Origin: Scopulibacillus_A cellulosilyticus
Lineage (GTDB): Bacteria > Bacillota > Bacilli > Bacillales > Sporolactobacillaceae
Length of the DNA stretch: 64,000 nt
Assembly (NCBI RefSeq): GCF_042665295.1
Contig: NZ_JBHTCO010000045.1
Location: forward strand, 62,001 to 126,000
Direction: 5' to 3'
This document shows positions 53,296-61,100 of the stretch, piece after piece (within the stretch, counting starts at the first letter, position 1; each line of letters begins with the position of its first letter). The notes under the pieces are model-generated. The model made no database searches. It was not told the origin of the DNA and saw only the letters and a program-made list of their open reading frames with translations. The translations under genes and the position numbers were made by a program.

Positions 53296-54051
53296 ATGTT
53301 ACCTGGAGAAAGAAAACAAAAAATAACTGATCTTATTCGTACTGAAAAAAAGGTCTACGTCTCAAAATTAAGCCAGGAATTCAATGTAACTGAAGAAACG
53401 ATAAGAAGAGATTTGGAAAAGTTAGAAAAGGAAGGCATTGCCGTCAGAACTTACGGAGGAGCCATTTTAAATCGCAGCACAGACGAAGATTTACCGTATA
53501 TCACCCGGAAAACCTTAAATATAGAATTAAAAAGAAAGATTGCTGCAAAGGTTGAACCCCTGATCAATGATGGGGACTGCGTGATGATTGGCCCAGGTTC
53601 TACAGACTTCGAAGCAGCAGCACATTTATATAATAAACAAAACTTAACTTTGATCTCTAATTCTATTAGAGTTCTAAATGAACTTGCAGACACACAACAC
53701 CATATTATTTCAACTGGCGGAAACTTAAGAGGAAGGTCACATTCGTTAGTTGGTCCGGCAGCCGAAGCAACCGTAAAAAGATATAACGCTGATAAATACC
53801 TATTCAGCTGTAAAGGCTTGGACCTTGAAAAGGGCATTACTGAATCAAATGAGCCCGAAGCTGAACTAAAAAAGGCCATGCTGGAAAGCTCTAAAATGAA
53901 TATTTTATTAGTTGATCATACTAAATTTAACAGTGTCTCATTTATAAATTTGTGCAATTTTGACCAGATTTCAGTTTTAGTAACGGACAAAATGCCGCCA
54001 GAAGAATGGAAAGAAAAATTAAGTAAGCACAATATAGAATTAATTTATTAA
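53296..54051 (+). CDS. DeoR/GlpR-family transcriptional repressor
   Basis: A 251-residue regulator. The N-terminal DeoR-type HTH reads VSKLSQEFNVTEETIRRDLE followed by RTYGGAI (about residues 21-56). The C-terminal sugar-phosphate-sensing domain has MIGPGSTDFEAA and STGGNLRGRSHSLVG. It begins 13 bp after the kinase stop, behind AGAGGAGA. Family members sense a phosphorylated sugar. Here it likely controls both divergent polyol operons through the repeat at 51752-51790. There is no strong terminator immediately after it. Confidence 0.88.
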   Translation: MLPGERKQKITDLIRTEKKVYVSKLSQEFNVTEETIRRDLEKLEKEGIAVRTYGGAILNRSTDEDLPYITRKTLNIELKRKIAAKVEPLINDGDCVMIGPGSTDFEAAAHLYNKQNLTLISNSIRVLNELADTQHHIISTGGNLRGRSHSLVGPAAEATVKRYNADKYLFSCKGLDLEKGITESNEPEAELKKAMLESSKMNILLVDHTKFNSVSFINLCNFDQISVLVTDKMPPEEWKEKLSKHNIELIY

Positions 54052-54145
54052 CATATTAATATCTCTGTTATAAAAAAGGCAAAGTCTTCTAAGCTTTAGC
54101 TTTATATCAAAAGGAAATATTTTAACACTAAGTTATTTCCATTAA

Positions 54146-54161
54146 TTAAACGTTTGTTTAA
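54146..54161. promoter_or_regulatory. TTAAACGTTTGTTTAA motif, second copy
   Basis: The exact reverse complement of the 16-mer at 26762-26777, in the 297 bp gap after the DeoR gene. TetR-operator-like shape. Role unknown here because it is not upstream of a gene start. Confidence 0.3.
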
Positions 54162-54299
54162 TCTAAAACCACGTTATTAAAAGGTCTATCCACTTAAAAA
54201 CCTTTAAGAACATACAACGGCAGCTAAATAGAGTCTATCATATCATTTAAAATATTGAGTGGACTTTTTTAGTAAAAGTTATCGCTTGATTTAAATTTA

Positions 54300-54336
54300 C
54301 AGAAGAAGAGACATGCCTTATACATGTCTCTTTCTG
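54300..54336. terminator. Strong terminator at the end of the hydroxyproline operon
   Basis: CAGAAGAAGAGACATG / CATGTCTCTTTCTG, a 14-16 bp stem with one bulge and a 7-nt loop, right after the permease stop on the minus strand and also downstream of the DeoR gene. Confidence 0.75.
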
Positions 54337-54348
54337 CCCTTTTTCCCT

Positions 54349-55971
54349 CTATCCTTTCATCTTCACGTTATACGCAACATCCTTCGAAGCTTTTACAAGT
54401 TCGGTTGTTTCAACGTCGTCATCATCAAATATTGCTTTTGGCAGTGCCGAATAGCTGCCCCAATAGTAGGTAATAAGGGAAACGCTTACAATCATAATGA
54501 GATCCCAAGGCTGTTTAAGTATCTCTGTTCCCCCGAATAATCCAAGATAGGATATGAGAATCATTGCCGCATAATAGAAGACAAGCCATAGTGATGATTT
54601 GATTTGTTGTGCAAAGTTTACTGTTTTAGTAGGTACAAACTTTTTAAAGAATAAATAAATGATCAACATAACAATTTGTGAACCAAGCAGCCAAGAGATT
54701 GTCTGCCAGCCGGACCAGTAGACGATGAGTGAAGCAACAATAAACGATATCGGACCGAGAATGGCCATCCCTTTCAAATAAAACGGACGCGGTAAATCCC
54801 GGGCATTACGGCGAAAAGCGGCTGCAGAAATCGGAGCGAAAGCGTAACTTAATATTAGAGCCGCTGACACAACACTGATTAACGTATCCCATGATGGGAA
54901 TGGCAATGTCCAGAAAATAGCGAGAAGGAAAGATAACCATACTGCAGGCCGCGGGATGCCGGATTTCTCATCAACCTTTCCAAAGATTTTGAATAATGTT
55001 CCGCTGCGTGCCCAGCCGTATACAATTCTCGGTGTTGTCGACATATAGATGTTTCCTGTTCCGCTTGGGGAAATGATGGCATCGGAAACAATAAAATAAG
55101 TCAGCCACCCTAATCCAAGAACAGAAGCAATATCTTTAAATGGCAGACTGAATTTCTTATCAATGCCTGACCATCCCTCCGTTAACATATGCGTCGGCAC
55201 ACTTCCAAGAAATGCCATTTGCAGCAGCACATAGACCAATGTAGATAAAACAACAGATAATATTAAAGCAATCGGTATCGTTCGCTGAGGTTTTTTTGCT
55301 TCACTCGCAACCGAGACAATAGGCGTTAAACCTAAGTAGGCGAAGATAACCCCGCCTGTCGAGATCGCCGATTCTATACCGAAAGACCCGGACGGCGCAA
55401 ACCCGTGAATTGAAAAATTCGCTGTTTTTAGTTGTGTTAATAAAACAATAATAGTAAGAGCGGGAACGAAAAATTTAAAGATAGTTACAATCGTGTTTGA
55501 TTTAGCAAATGTTTTGACACTGAAATAATTGAGGAGGAAAAAGATACATAGTATACCAAATTGGACAAACCATCCTGTCACAGTCGGCAGGCTGGATCCT
55601 TTTTGTGTTAAACCCGGCAACCAAGCCGCGGCATATTGGCGGGCTGCTTCAACCTCAATAGCTATCAGACTTGAATAAGCTATTAAAGTTATAAAACCGA
55701 TAAGATAGCCGATAAGGGGACCATGGGAGTAGACCGGATAACGAACAACGCCGCCTGCGCGGGGAATAGCTGCCCCAAGCTCACAATACACTAATCCTAA
55801 CAAGAGAATGGCAAAACCGCCAATCACCCATGAAAGGATGCCCGCCGGACCCGCCAATGAGCCGACATGGCTTGCGGCAAAGAGCCAGCCTGAACCGAAT
55901 ATGGCTCCAAACCCTATAAATGTAAGGTCTAATAAAGAAAGCTGTCGCTTAAATTTCCCTTGGGATGGCAT
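54349..55971 (-). CDS. APC-family permease, hydroxyproline/proline uptake candidate
   Basis: A 540-residue amino acid permease with about 13 helices. The TM1 motif GFGAIFGSGWLFAASHVG and CELGAAIPRAGGVVRYP (TM2-3 loop) are family hallmarks; VSVASEAKKPQRTIP follows TM6. ATG 55969-55971 is chosen from GAGGTGATTG; a TTG two codons upstream is too close. It is the last gene of the hydroxyproline operon, 361 bp after the semialdehyde dehydrogenase gene. The role in uptake of hydroxyproline is inferred from location. Confidence 0.82.
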   Translation of the reverse strand: MPSQGKFKRQLSLLDLTFIGFGAIFGSGWLFAASHVGSLAGPAGILSWVIGGFAILLLGLVYCELGAAIPRAGGVVRYPVYSHGPLIGYLIGFITLIAYSSLIAIEVEAARQYAAAWLPGLTQKGSSLPTVTGWFVQFGILCIFFLLNYFSVKTFAKSNTIVTIFKFFVPALTIIVLLTQLKTANFSIHGFAPSGSFGIESAISTGGVIFAYLGLTPIVSVASEAKKPQRTIPIALILSVVLSTLVYVLLQMAFLGSVPTHMLTEGWSGIDKKFSLPFKDIASVLGLGWLTYFIVSDAIISPSGTGNIYMSTTPRIVYGWARSGTLFKIFGKVDEKSGIPRPAVWLSFLLAIFWTLPFPSWDTLISVVSAALILSYAFAPISAAAFRRNARDLPRPFYLKGMAILGPISFIVASLIVYWSGWQTISWLLGSQIVMLIIYLFFKKFVPTKTVNFAQQIKSSLWLVFYYAAMILISYLGLFGGTEILKQPWDLIMIVSVSLITYYWGSYSALPKAIFDDDDVETTELVKASKDVAYNVKMKG

Positions 55972-56016
55972 AGACAATCACCTCTCTATTAATCTGAGTA
56001 TTATTTTTGACCAAAG

Positions 56017-56248
56017 TGAAACTTCCATCAGTGGGGGTTTTGTTCATCCCTCACTATGGTTAGTTGAACTTATCGGGGTGTTAGCGAAGCAGCTGCTTGA
56101 ATAACCCCCTTGCAATTTGCGACGAGCTTAGATTAACTTCTTTGAAAGTTCGTCGCGCAGGAGCACTCCGTTATCTCCCGCCTAAACTTCAGCGCTTAAA
56201 CTCAAGTTTTGAGGCGGGAGTTTTACGGACGGTTTCACCGGGATAAAC
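56017..56248. repeat. Structured intergenic repeat element, copy 2
   Basis: Same ends as the element at 13157-13306: AAACTTCCATCAGTGGG at the left and CACCGGGATAAAC at the right. Internal stems include CTCCCGCCT / AGGCGGGAG and TTATCGGGGTG paired with CACCGGGATAA. An extra insert, absent from copy 1, holds its own perfect-ended hairpin GCGACGA / CGTCGC (56119-56156 region). It fills the 360 bp gap between the aldehyde dehydrogenase and permease genes of one operon. Confidence 0.78.
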
Positions 56249-56331
56249 TTATTAGCTGCCTTGCGGTGAGAAGCATAGTTACTTTAATAAATATACGTTC
56301 GCAATGGGTATATGACTGCGAATTTAACGAG

Positions 56332-57822
56332 TTAATCCTCCACTAAATTCACCCAAATACTTTTGACTTCTGTATAGTTATCAAGGGCGTAGGATCCCAT
56401 TTCACGGCCGATGCCTGATTGTTTGAAGCCGCCAAACGGTGATGCCGCATTTTCTAAGTTATAATCATTGATCCAGACCGTTCCAGCCTTAAGTTTATTG
56501 GCCACATTATGGCCAGTTTTGATGTTTTCGGTCCATACCGCCGCTGCCAAGCCGTATGGCGTATGATTGGCCCGCTGAATAACTTCCTCGACAGTATCAA
56601 ATGGCAAAACAGCAACAACCGGTCCGAAAATTTCTTCTTGGGCGATGACCATATCATCCGTCACATCGGCAAAAATTGTCGGTTGGACGTAGTAGCCTTT
56701 GTCAAATGGCTTTTCCCCGCCTGCAGCGACTCTTGCGCCTTCTTTCTTCCCTTTTTCGATATAACCAAGTACGCGTTCTTGCTGTTCTTTTGAAACGAGC
56801 GGGCCCATTTCACTTTTTGAATCAAGGCCCGGACCTAATATAACCTTATTTGCGAGTTCCGCCAGTTCATTAACCACATGTTCATAATGCTTGCGGTGAA
56901 CAAACACCCTTGAACCTGCGCTGCAGTTTTGTCCGTGATTATACATAATTCCGTCAAAGGCGCCTTGAATGGCCTTTGAAATATTAGCATCTTCCAAAAT
57001 GATATTCGGTGATTTCCCGCCAAGCTCTAACGTGACATGTTTTACCGTATCTGTTGCCTGGCGCATAATAGATTTACCTACAACGGTTGAACCTGTAAAT
57101 GCGACTTTATCAACATCTTTATGGTTCACAATCGCTGCACCCGCTGTTTCCCCGTAGCCAGGAACAAAGTTAACAACACCATCAGGAAAACCTGCTTCTT
57201 TAAATAATTTAGCGGTATAAATCAGTGACAGCGGTGTTTGTTCTGCAGGTTTTAAAACAACGGTACAGCCGGTTGCGAGAGCCGCTCCCAGTTTCCAAGC
57301 GGCCATTAATAGCGGATAATTCCATGGAATGATTTGGCCGACGACACCGATTGGTTCATGGCGTGTATAGTTTAAATAGTCCGGTGAAATCGGTATCGTT
57401 TGACCTAGAACCTTTGTTGCCCAGCCCGCATAATAGCGGAAATGATCAACCGTTCCCGGAATATCATCCTCTAATGCCAATTGATACGGCTTACCGTTAT
57501 CTAAAGCCTCTAACTGGGCAAGCTCCTCTTTATTTTCATCAATTAAATCGGCAAGCTTGTAAATTAAATGCGCACGCTCTGCGGTGGTTAACTTAGACCA
57601 TGACCCTTCTTCAAAGGCTTTACGCGCTGCTTTAACTGCCAGGTCCACATCCTCCTCTTGGGCCTCGCTGACAACAGCCAGCACATCTTCGGTTGCCGGA
57701 TTAATCGTTTCAAATGTTTTTCCGCTTACAGCCGGTACGAATTTTCCATCTATAAAGAGTTCAATATTCCCTTCTAAGAATGCTTTTACTTTCGGCTTCA
57801 ATTCAATTTCCGTTGTTAACAA
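56332..57822 (-). CDS. Aldehyde dehydrogenase, 2-oxoglutarate-semialdehyde dehydrogenase candidate
   Basis: A 496-residue NAD(P)-dependent aldehyde dehydrogenase. IIPWNYPLLMAAWKLG and FTGSTVVGKSI are the cofactor site. The catalytic Glu lies in LELGGKSPN (about residue 265) and the nucleophile Cys in GQNCSAGSR (about 300). It starts at TTG 57820-57822 after TGGAGGGAG. By sequence it resembles broad DhaS-type dehydrogenases. Its place after the deaminase gene makes oxidation of 2,5-dioxopentanoate to 2-oxoglutarate, the last step of hydroxyproline use, the likely job. Confidence 0.85.
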   Translation of the reverse strand: MLTTEIELKPKVKAFLEGNIELFIDGKFVPAVSGKTFETINPATEDVLAVVSEAQEEDVDLAVKAARKAFEEGSWSKLTTAERAHLIYKLADLIDENKEELAQLEALDNGKPYQLALEDDIPGTVDHFRYYAGWATKVLGQTIPISPDYLNYTRHEPIGVVGQIIPWNYPLLMAAWKLGAALATGCTVVLKPAEQTPLSLIYTAKLFKEAGFPDGVVNFVPGYGETAGAAIVNHKDVDKVAFTGSTVVGKSIMRQATDTVKHVTLELGGKSPNIILEDANISKAIQGAFDGIMYNHGQNCSAGSRVFVHRKHYEHVVNELAELANKVILGPGLDSKSEMGPLVSKEQQERVLGYIEKGKKEGARVAAGGEKPFDKGYYVQPTIFADVTDDMVIAQEEIFGPVVAVLPFDTVEEVIQRANHTPYGLAAAVWTENIKTGHNVANKLKAGTVWINDYNLENAASPFGGFKQSGIGREMGSYALDNYTEVKSIWVNLVED

Positions 57823-57880
57823 TGCAATCTCCCTCCATTTTCGTTAGATAATTGCCCGTTTTTTTATTTTTTGAGGGTAA

Positions 57881-57956
57881 AACCCCCACGTTTAACAAGA
57901 CATAGGGAATATTTATCAATTAGATGGGGGTTGACCCCCACCCAGTTCCCCTATGT
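57881..57956 (-). promoter_or_regulatory. Hairpin region with alternative pairings inside the operon
   Basis: ACATAGGG (57900-57907) pairs with CCCTATGT (57949-57956). Inside, TGGGGGTTGACCCCCA (57925-57940) is a perfect hairpin. AACCCCCA at 57881-57888 could instead pair with TGGGGGTT at 57925-57932. On the minus-strand transcript this offers two exclusive folds between the deaminase and dehydrogenase genes. Confidence 0.45.
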
Positions 57957-57980
57957 TTTAGCTGTCATGGAGCAAGTGAC

Positions 57981-58877
57981 TTACTTTTGCAAGGTTAATA
58001 GATTTTCTAAAATATTCTCCAGTTTTGCCGCTTCATCAACCGTTAATGGCAAACGCGGCTTGCGGGATGGGCCGCCTGCCAGACCTTTTAAATCCATGAC
58101 ATATTTGATAATTTGCACATACTTTCCTGATGCCTCGATAAAGTTACAAAGCGGCAAGACCTTGTCATATAACTCCCACGCCTTATCAAATTCCTTGTTC
58201 TGGACTGCATCAAAGAGCTCAGTGACCAGCTTTGGCACGGCATTTCCAGCAACCGAAATCCACCCGGTTGCCCCGACCATAAAGGATTCAAGAACTAAAT
58301 CATCTGCACCGCAAAAGGTTTGAATGTCCCCTTTTCCTTGTCTGGAAATATCGCGAACTTTACGGATGTCACCGCTCGATTCTTTGACATGAGTGATATT
58401 TTCAACATCGCGTCCAACACGAAGGATCGTTTCTGTACTAATGTCGACACCTGATGTAAAAGGGTTGTTATATATCATAATCGGAAAACTGACCGATTCA
58501 GCGACAGCCTTGAAGTGTTGATAGATTTCCTCTTCCTTTGGATGAGCATAGAAGGAATTAATTAATAATGCCCCGTCTGCACCGGCTGACTCCGCTTGCT
58601 GAGTATACTCGATGGCTTCCTTCGTTGTTTCAGCGGCTGTTCCAACGAGAAGAGGAACCCTGCCATTAACTTCAGCGACCGCTGTTTCTACAACTCGAAA
58701 ACGCTCTTCCTTTGTTAAGCTGACAAACTCACCTGTACTGCCGTTAACAACTAATCCGGCAACACCTTCATTAATAAAATAATTAATGTTCCTTTTTAAT
58801 CCTTCCCAATCAATCTCTTCCTGTTCGTTCATTGGGGTAATGATAACGGGATAAGCGCCTTTGAATTCTTTTGCCAT
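57981..58877 (-). CDS. DHDPS-family enzyme, 1-pyrroline-4-hydroxy-2-carboxylate deaminase candidate
   Basis: A 298-residue TIM-barrel lyase of the dihydrodipicolinate synthase/N-acetylneuraminate lyase family. The substrate loop is VNGSTGEFVSLTKEER, the catalytic Tyr lies in IYNNPFTSG (about residue 137), and the Schiff-base Lys in THVKESSGD (about 165). In hydroxyproline pathways this family converts 1-pyrroline-4-hydroxy-2-carboxylate to 2,5-dioxopentanoate plus ammonia. The flanking epimerase, oxidase and aldehyde dehydrogenase genes support that over lysine synthesis. Start follows AAGGAGGAG. Confidence 0.85.
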   Translation of the reverse strand: MAKEFKGAYPVIITPMNEQEEIDWEGLKRNINYFINEGVAGLVVNGSTGEFVSLTKEERFRVVETAVAEVNGRVPLLVGTAAETTKEAIEYTQQAESAGADGALLINSFYAHPKEEEIYQHFKAVAESVSFPIMIYNNPFTSGVDISTETILRVGRDVENITHVKESSGDIRKVRDISRQGKGDIQTFCGADDLVLESFMVGATGWISVAGNAVPKLVTELFDAVQNKEFDKAWELYDKVLPLCNFIEASGKYVQIIKYVMDLKGLAGGPSRKPRLPLTVDEAAKLENILENLLTLQK

Positions 58878-58933
58878 GTCGTTCTCCTCCTTGAATCATT
58901 TATTTTTAAAGATTTTATTTGAACCTGCTTAAC

Positions 58934-59052
58934 TCGCTCCTAATCTTAGAAAGTTGCTCCTAATTAACGAAATTCACTCTTAAATCATCGAAGTTCGCTC
59001 TTAAATCCTTAAATTTCGCTCTTAAATCATCGAATCTCGCTCTCAAACACCG
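58934..59052. repeat. Six-unit 20-21 bp TCGCTC array, copy 2
   Basis: TCGCTC-type hexamers (two with one change) start at 58934, 58954, 58974, 58995, 59016 and 59037: spacing 20, 20, 21, 21, 21. Each is followed by YTAA-type sequence and a variable half. It occupies the gap between the deaminase and proline-racemase-family genes. Same family as 14405-14516. Confidence 0.85.
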
Positions 59053-59066
59053 TAAGACCCTAAAAC

Positions 59067-60062
59067 CTATTTCAGCAGAAATCCTGATTCATGCGGATCG
59101 CTCGGATCGATGAAAAATTGATGCAGTCCTGTAATAAAAGCCTTACCTGTGATTTGCGGTATTATCGCTTGAAATTGCTCGACCATCGTTTTACCCGTCA
59201 CCTTTCCGGTAAATTGGCTGCCAATGATACTTTCATTGATAAACGGCGTCTTATCCGTTAGCTTCCCTTGTTCATAGAGACTTGCTAACAGAGCGCACGT
59301 CCCTGTTCCGCAGGGTGAACGGTCAATTTGCTGATCGGCAAAAATTGTCACTGTTCTGACATCTGAATCTGCCTTTTGCGGTTTGTCAGTAAAAATCACA
59401 CCGTAAATACCGTTAATATTCTCTTCAAGCGGATGCTGGATGGACCATTTCCTTTCGATGTCTTCCTTGATCTTTTTGGCTGCTTCTTGAATCTTTGCTA
59501 ACTGCGAAATGTCCACACTTAAACCTAAATCTTCTGCTCTCACAATCGCATAAAATGCTCCGCCATACGCGATTGTCACACCAACGTTTTGATCAAGCAG
59601 GAGATCTTTTTCAAAAACAAATGATGGCACATTTTCGAATGTTACAGATGAGACTTCCGAGCCTTTACAGTCGGCATGAGCGATAATATGACCGGCGGGC
59701 GAATCAATGACAATCCGTTGCTCAGGGCCGGTTACTGTTAACTGGCCTGTTTCAATTAAAGCCGTGACCACCGCAATCACACCATGGCCGCACATCGTAC
59801 TTAACCCCTCGTTGTGCATAAACAGGACACCAAAGTAAGCATTGTCACTGATAGGCGGCGTCACGACACAACCATACATGCCATGATGCCCCCTTGGCTC
59901 GTACATGAGCTTTCTGCGAATGGGATCCAAGTGATCATTGAAAAATGCCCTTTTCTCCAGCATGGTATTTCCTTTTATAAAAGGGATACCGCTTGTGATG
60001 ATTCGGAGGGGTTCTCCTGCTGTATGTGTATCAATCGTAGAAAAGTGTTGGTTGAATTGCAT
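59067..60062 (-). CDS. Proline racemase/hydroxyproline 2-epimerase family protein, A
   Basis: A 331-residue proline-racemase-fold enzyme. Both catalytic Cys are present: STMCGHGVIAVV (about residue 91) and DRSPCGTGTCALLA (about 253). The N-terminal THTAGEPLRIITSG binds the carboxylate. RGHHGMYGCVV resembles trans-3-hydroxyproline dehydratases, yet those replace the second Cys with Thr, so a racemase or epimerase is favoured. It follows its paralogue by 15 bp in the hydroxyproline operon. Possibly it handles a different isomer (3-hydroxyproline or proline). Confidence 0.82.
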   Translation of the reverse strand: MQFNQHFSTIDTHTAGEPLRIITSGIPFIKGNTMLEKRAFFNDHLDPIRRKLMYEPRGHHGMYGCVVTPPISDNAYFGVLFMHNEGLSTMCGHGVIAVVTALIETGQLTVTGPEQRIVIDSPAGHIIAHADCKGSEVSSVTFENVPSFVFEKDLLLDQNVGVTIAYGGAFYAIVRAEDLGLSVDISQLAKIQEAAKKIKEDIERKWSIQHPLEENINGIYGVIFTDKPQKADSDVRTVTIFADQQIDRSPCGTGTCALLASLYEQGKLTDKTPFINESIIGSQFTGKVTGKTMVEQFQAIIPQITGKAFITGLHQFFIDPSDPHESGFLLK

Positions 60063-60077
60063 ATTTTGCCCTCCCTT

Positions 60078-61100
60078 CTAGTGCCCTGCCATTGGCGGAA
60101 TTAATAGAAAGCCGTCATTTAATTCATCTTCAGGCTGATAGAAAAATTGATGCATGCCCATTACCCAGGCAGATCCTGTAATCTCACAAACAACCGCATC
60201 CAGCTCCCCTATTTTTGTTGTTTCAATAATTCTTCCTTTAAATAAGGAACCGACGATACTTTCGTGTACAAATGAGTCACCGATGGCTAACTGATTTTGT
60301 GAGTACAGCGTCGCCATCTTGGCGCATGTTCCTGTACCGCATGGAGAGCGGTCAATCCCGCCCGGCGGAACAACAACCGTATTTTTTACATCAGCCAGTT
60401 CGTTAGACGGATCGGTATAAAATTCGACATGAGTTAACTTGTTAATAAATGGCGCCTCTGGATGGACAACGTCAGTCGAAGCATTAATAGCATCTCTAAT
60501 CTTCACCGCTGTAGACACGATCACTAAACCATTGGCCGGAGTCAGTTCCAAACCAAGCTCCCTCGCATCTGTAATAGCATAAAAGTTGCCGCCGTAAGCG
60601 ATGTCACATTTGACGATGCCGATTTCTGGAACGTCAACCTCGACCCTTTTTAATAAAAACGCCGGAACGTTGCAAAACGTCACATCTTTGACTTTGCCAT
60701 CTTCCAGACGAATGGTTGCTTCAACTAAACCCGCCGGTGTATCAAGCTTCAATGTTTTAACTGGTTCGTCCGTCTCAATGAGCCCTGCTTCTGCCAGCGC
60801 GGTACAGACACCGATCGTATCATGGCCGCACATTGGGAGATAACCGCCTGTTTCAATGTAAATCACGCCAAAATCGGCCTCAGGATGACAAGGTTCTACC
60901 AGCAACGCCCCCGACATGACCTCGTGTCCGCGCGGTTCATACATTAAAAAGATACGGATCCAGTCATACTCCGCTTTCATATGAAGCATTTTCTCGGACA
61001 TAGTCTTACCTTTTAACGGCGGCATCCCGCTAATAACTGTTCTTGTCGGGTTCCCGCCCGTATGTGTATCAATTGTTGAAAAAACTTTTGCCGCCTTCAC
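60078..61100 (-). CDS. Proline racemase/hydroxyproline 2-epimerase family protein, B
   Basis: A 340-residue paralogue of the preceding entry with both Cys in LPMCGHDTIGVC (about residue 94) and DRSPCGTGTCAKMA (about 256), and THTGGNPTRTVISG near the N terminus. It starts at GTG 61098-61100, overlapping the oxidase stop by four bases. Trans-4-hydroxy-L-proline to cis-4-hydroxy-D-proline epimerisation is the likely reaction, directly feeding the coupled oxidase. It is only moderately similar to copy A, so the two are not a recent duplication. Confidence 0.85.
   Translation of the reverse strand: MKAAKVFSTIDTHTGGNPTRTVISGMPPLKGKTMSEKMLHMKAEYDWIRIFLMYEPRGHEVMSGALLVEPCHPEADFGVIYIETGGYLPMCGHDTIGVCTALAEAGLIETDEPVKTLKLDTPAGLVEATIRLEDGKVKDVTFCNVPAFLLKRVEVDVPEIGIVKCDIAYGGNFYAITDARELGLELTPANGLVIVSTAVKIRDAINASTDVVHPEAPFINKLTHVEFYTDPSNELADVKNTVVVPPGGIDRSPCGTGTCAKMATLYSQNQLAIGDSFVHESIVGSLFKGRIIETTKIGELDAVVCEITGSAWVMGMHQFFYQPEDELNDGFLLIPPMAGH

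Noticed and set aside
59067..60062. trans-3-hydroxy-L-proline dehydratase
   Set aside because: Dehydratases of this family replace the second catalytic Cys with Thr; this protein keeps DRSPCGTG, so racemase/epimerase chemistry is more likely, though substrate range is open.
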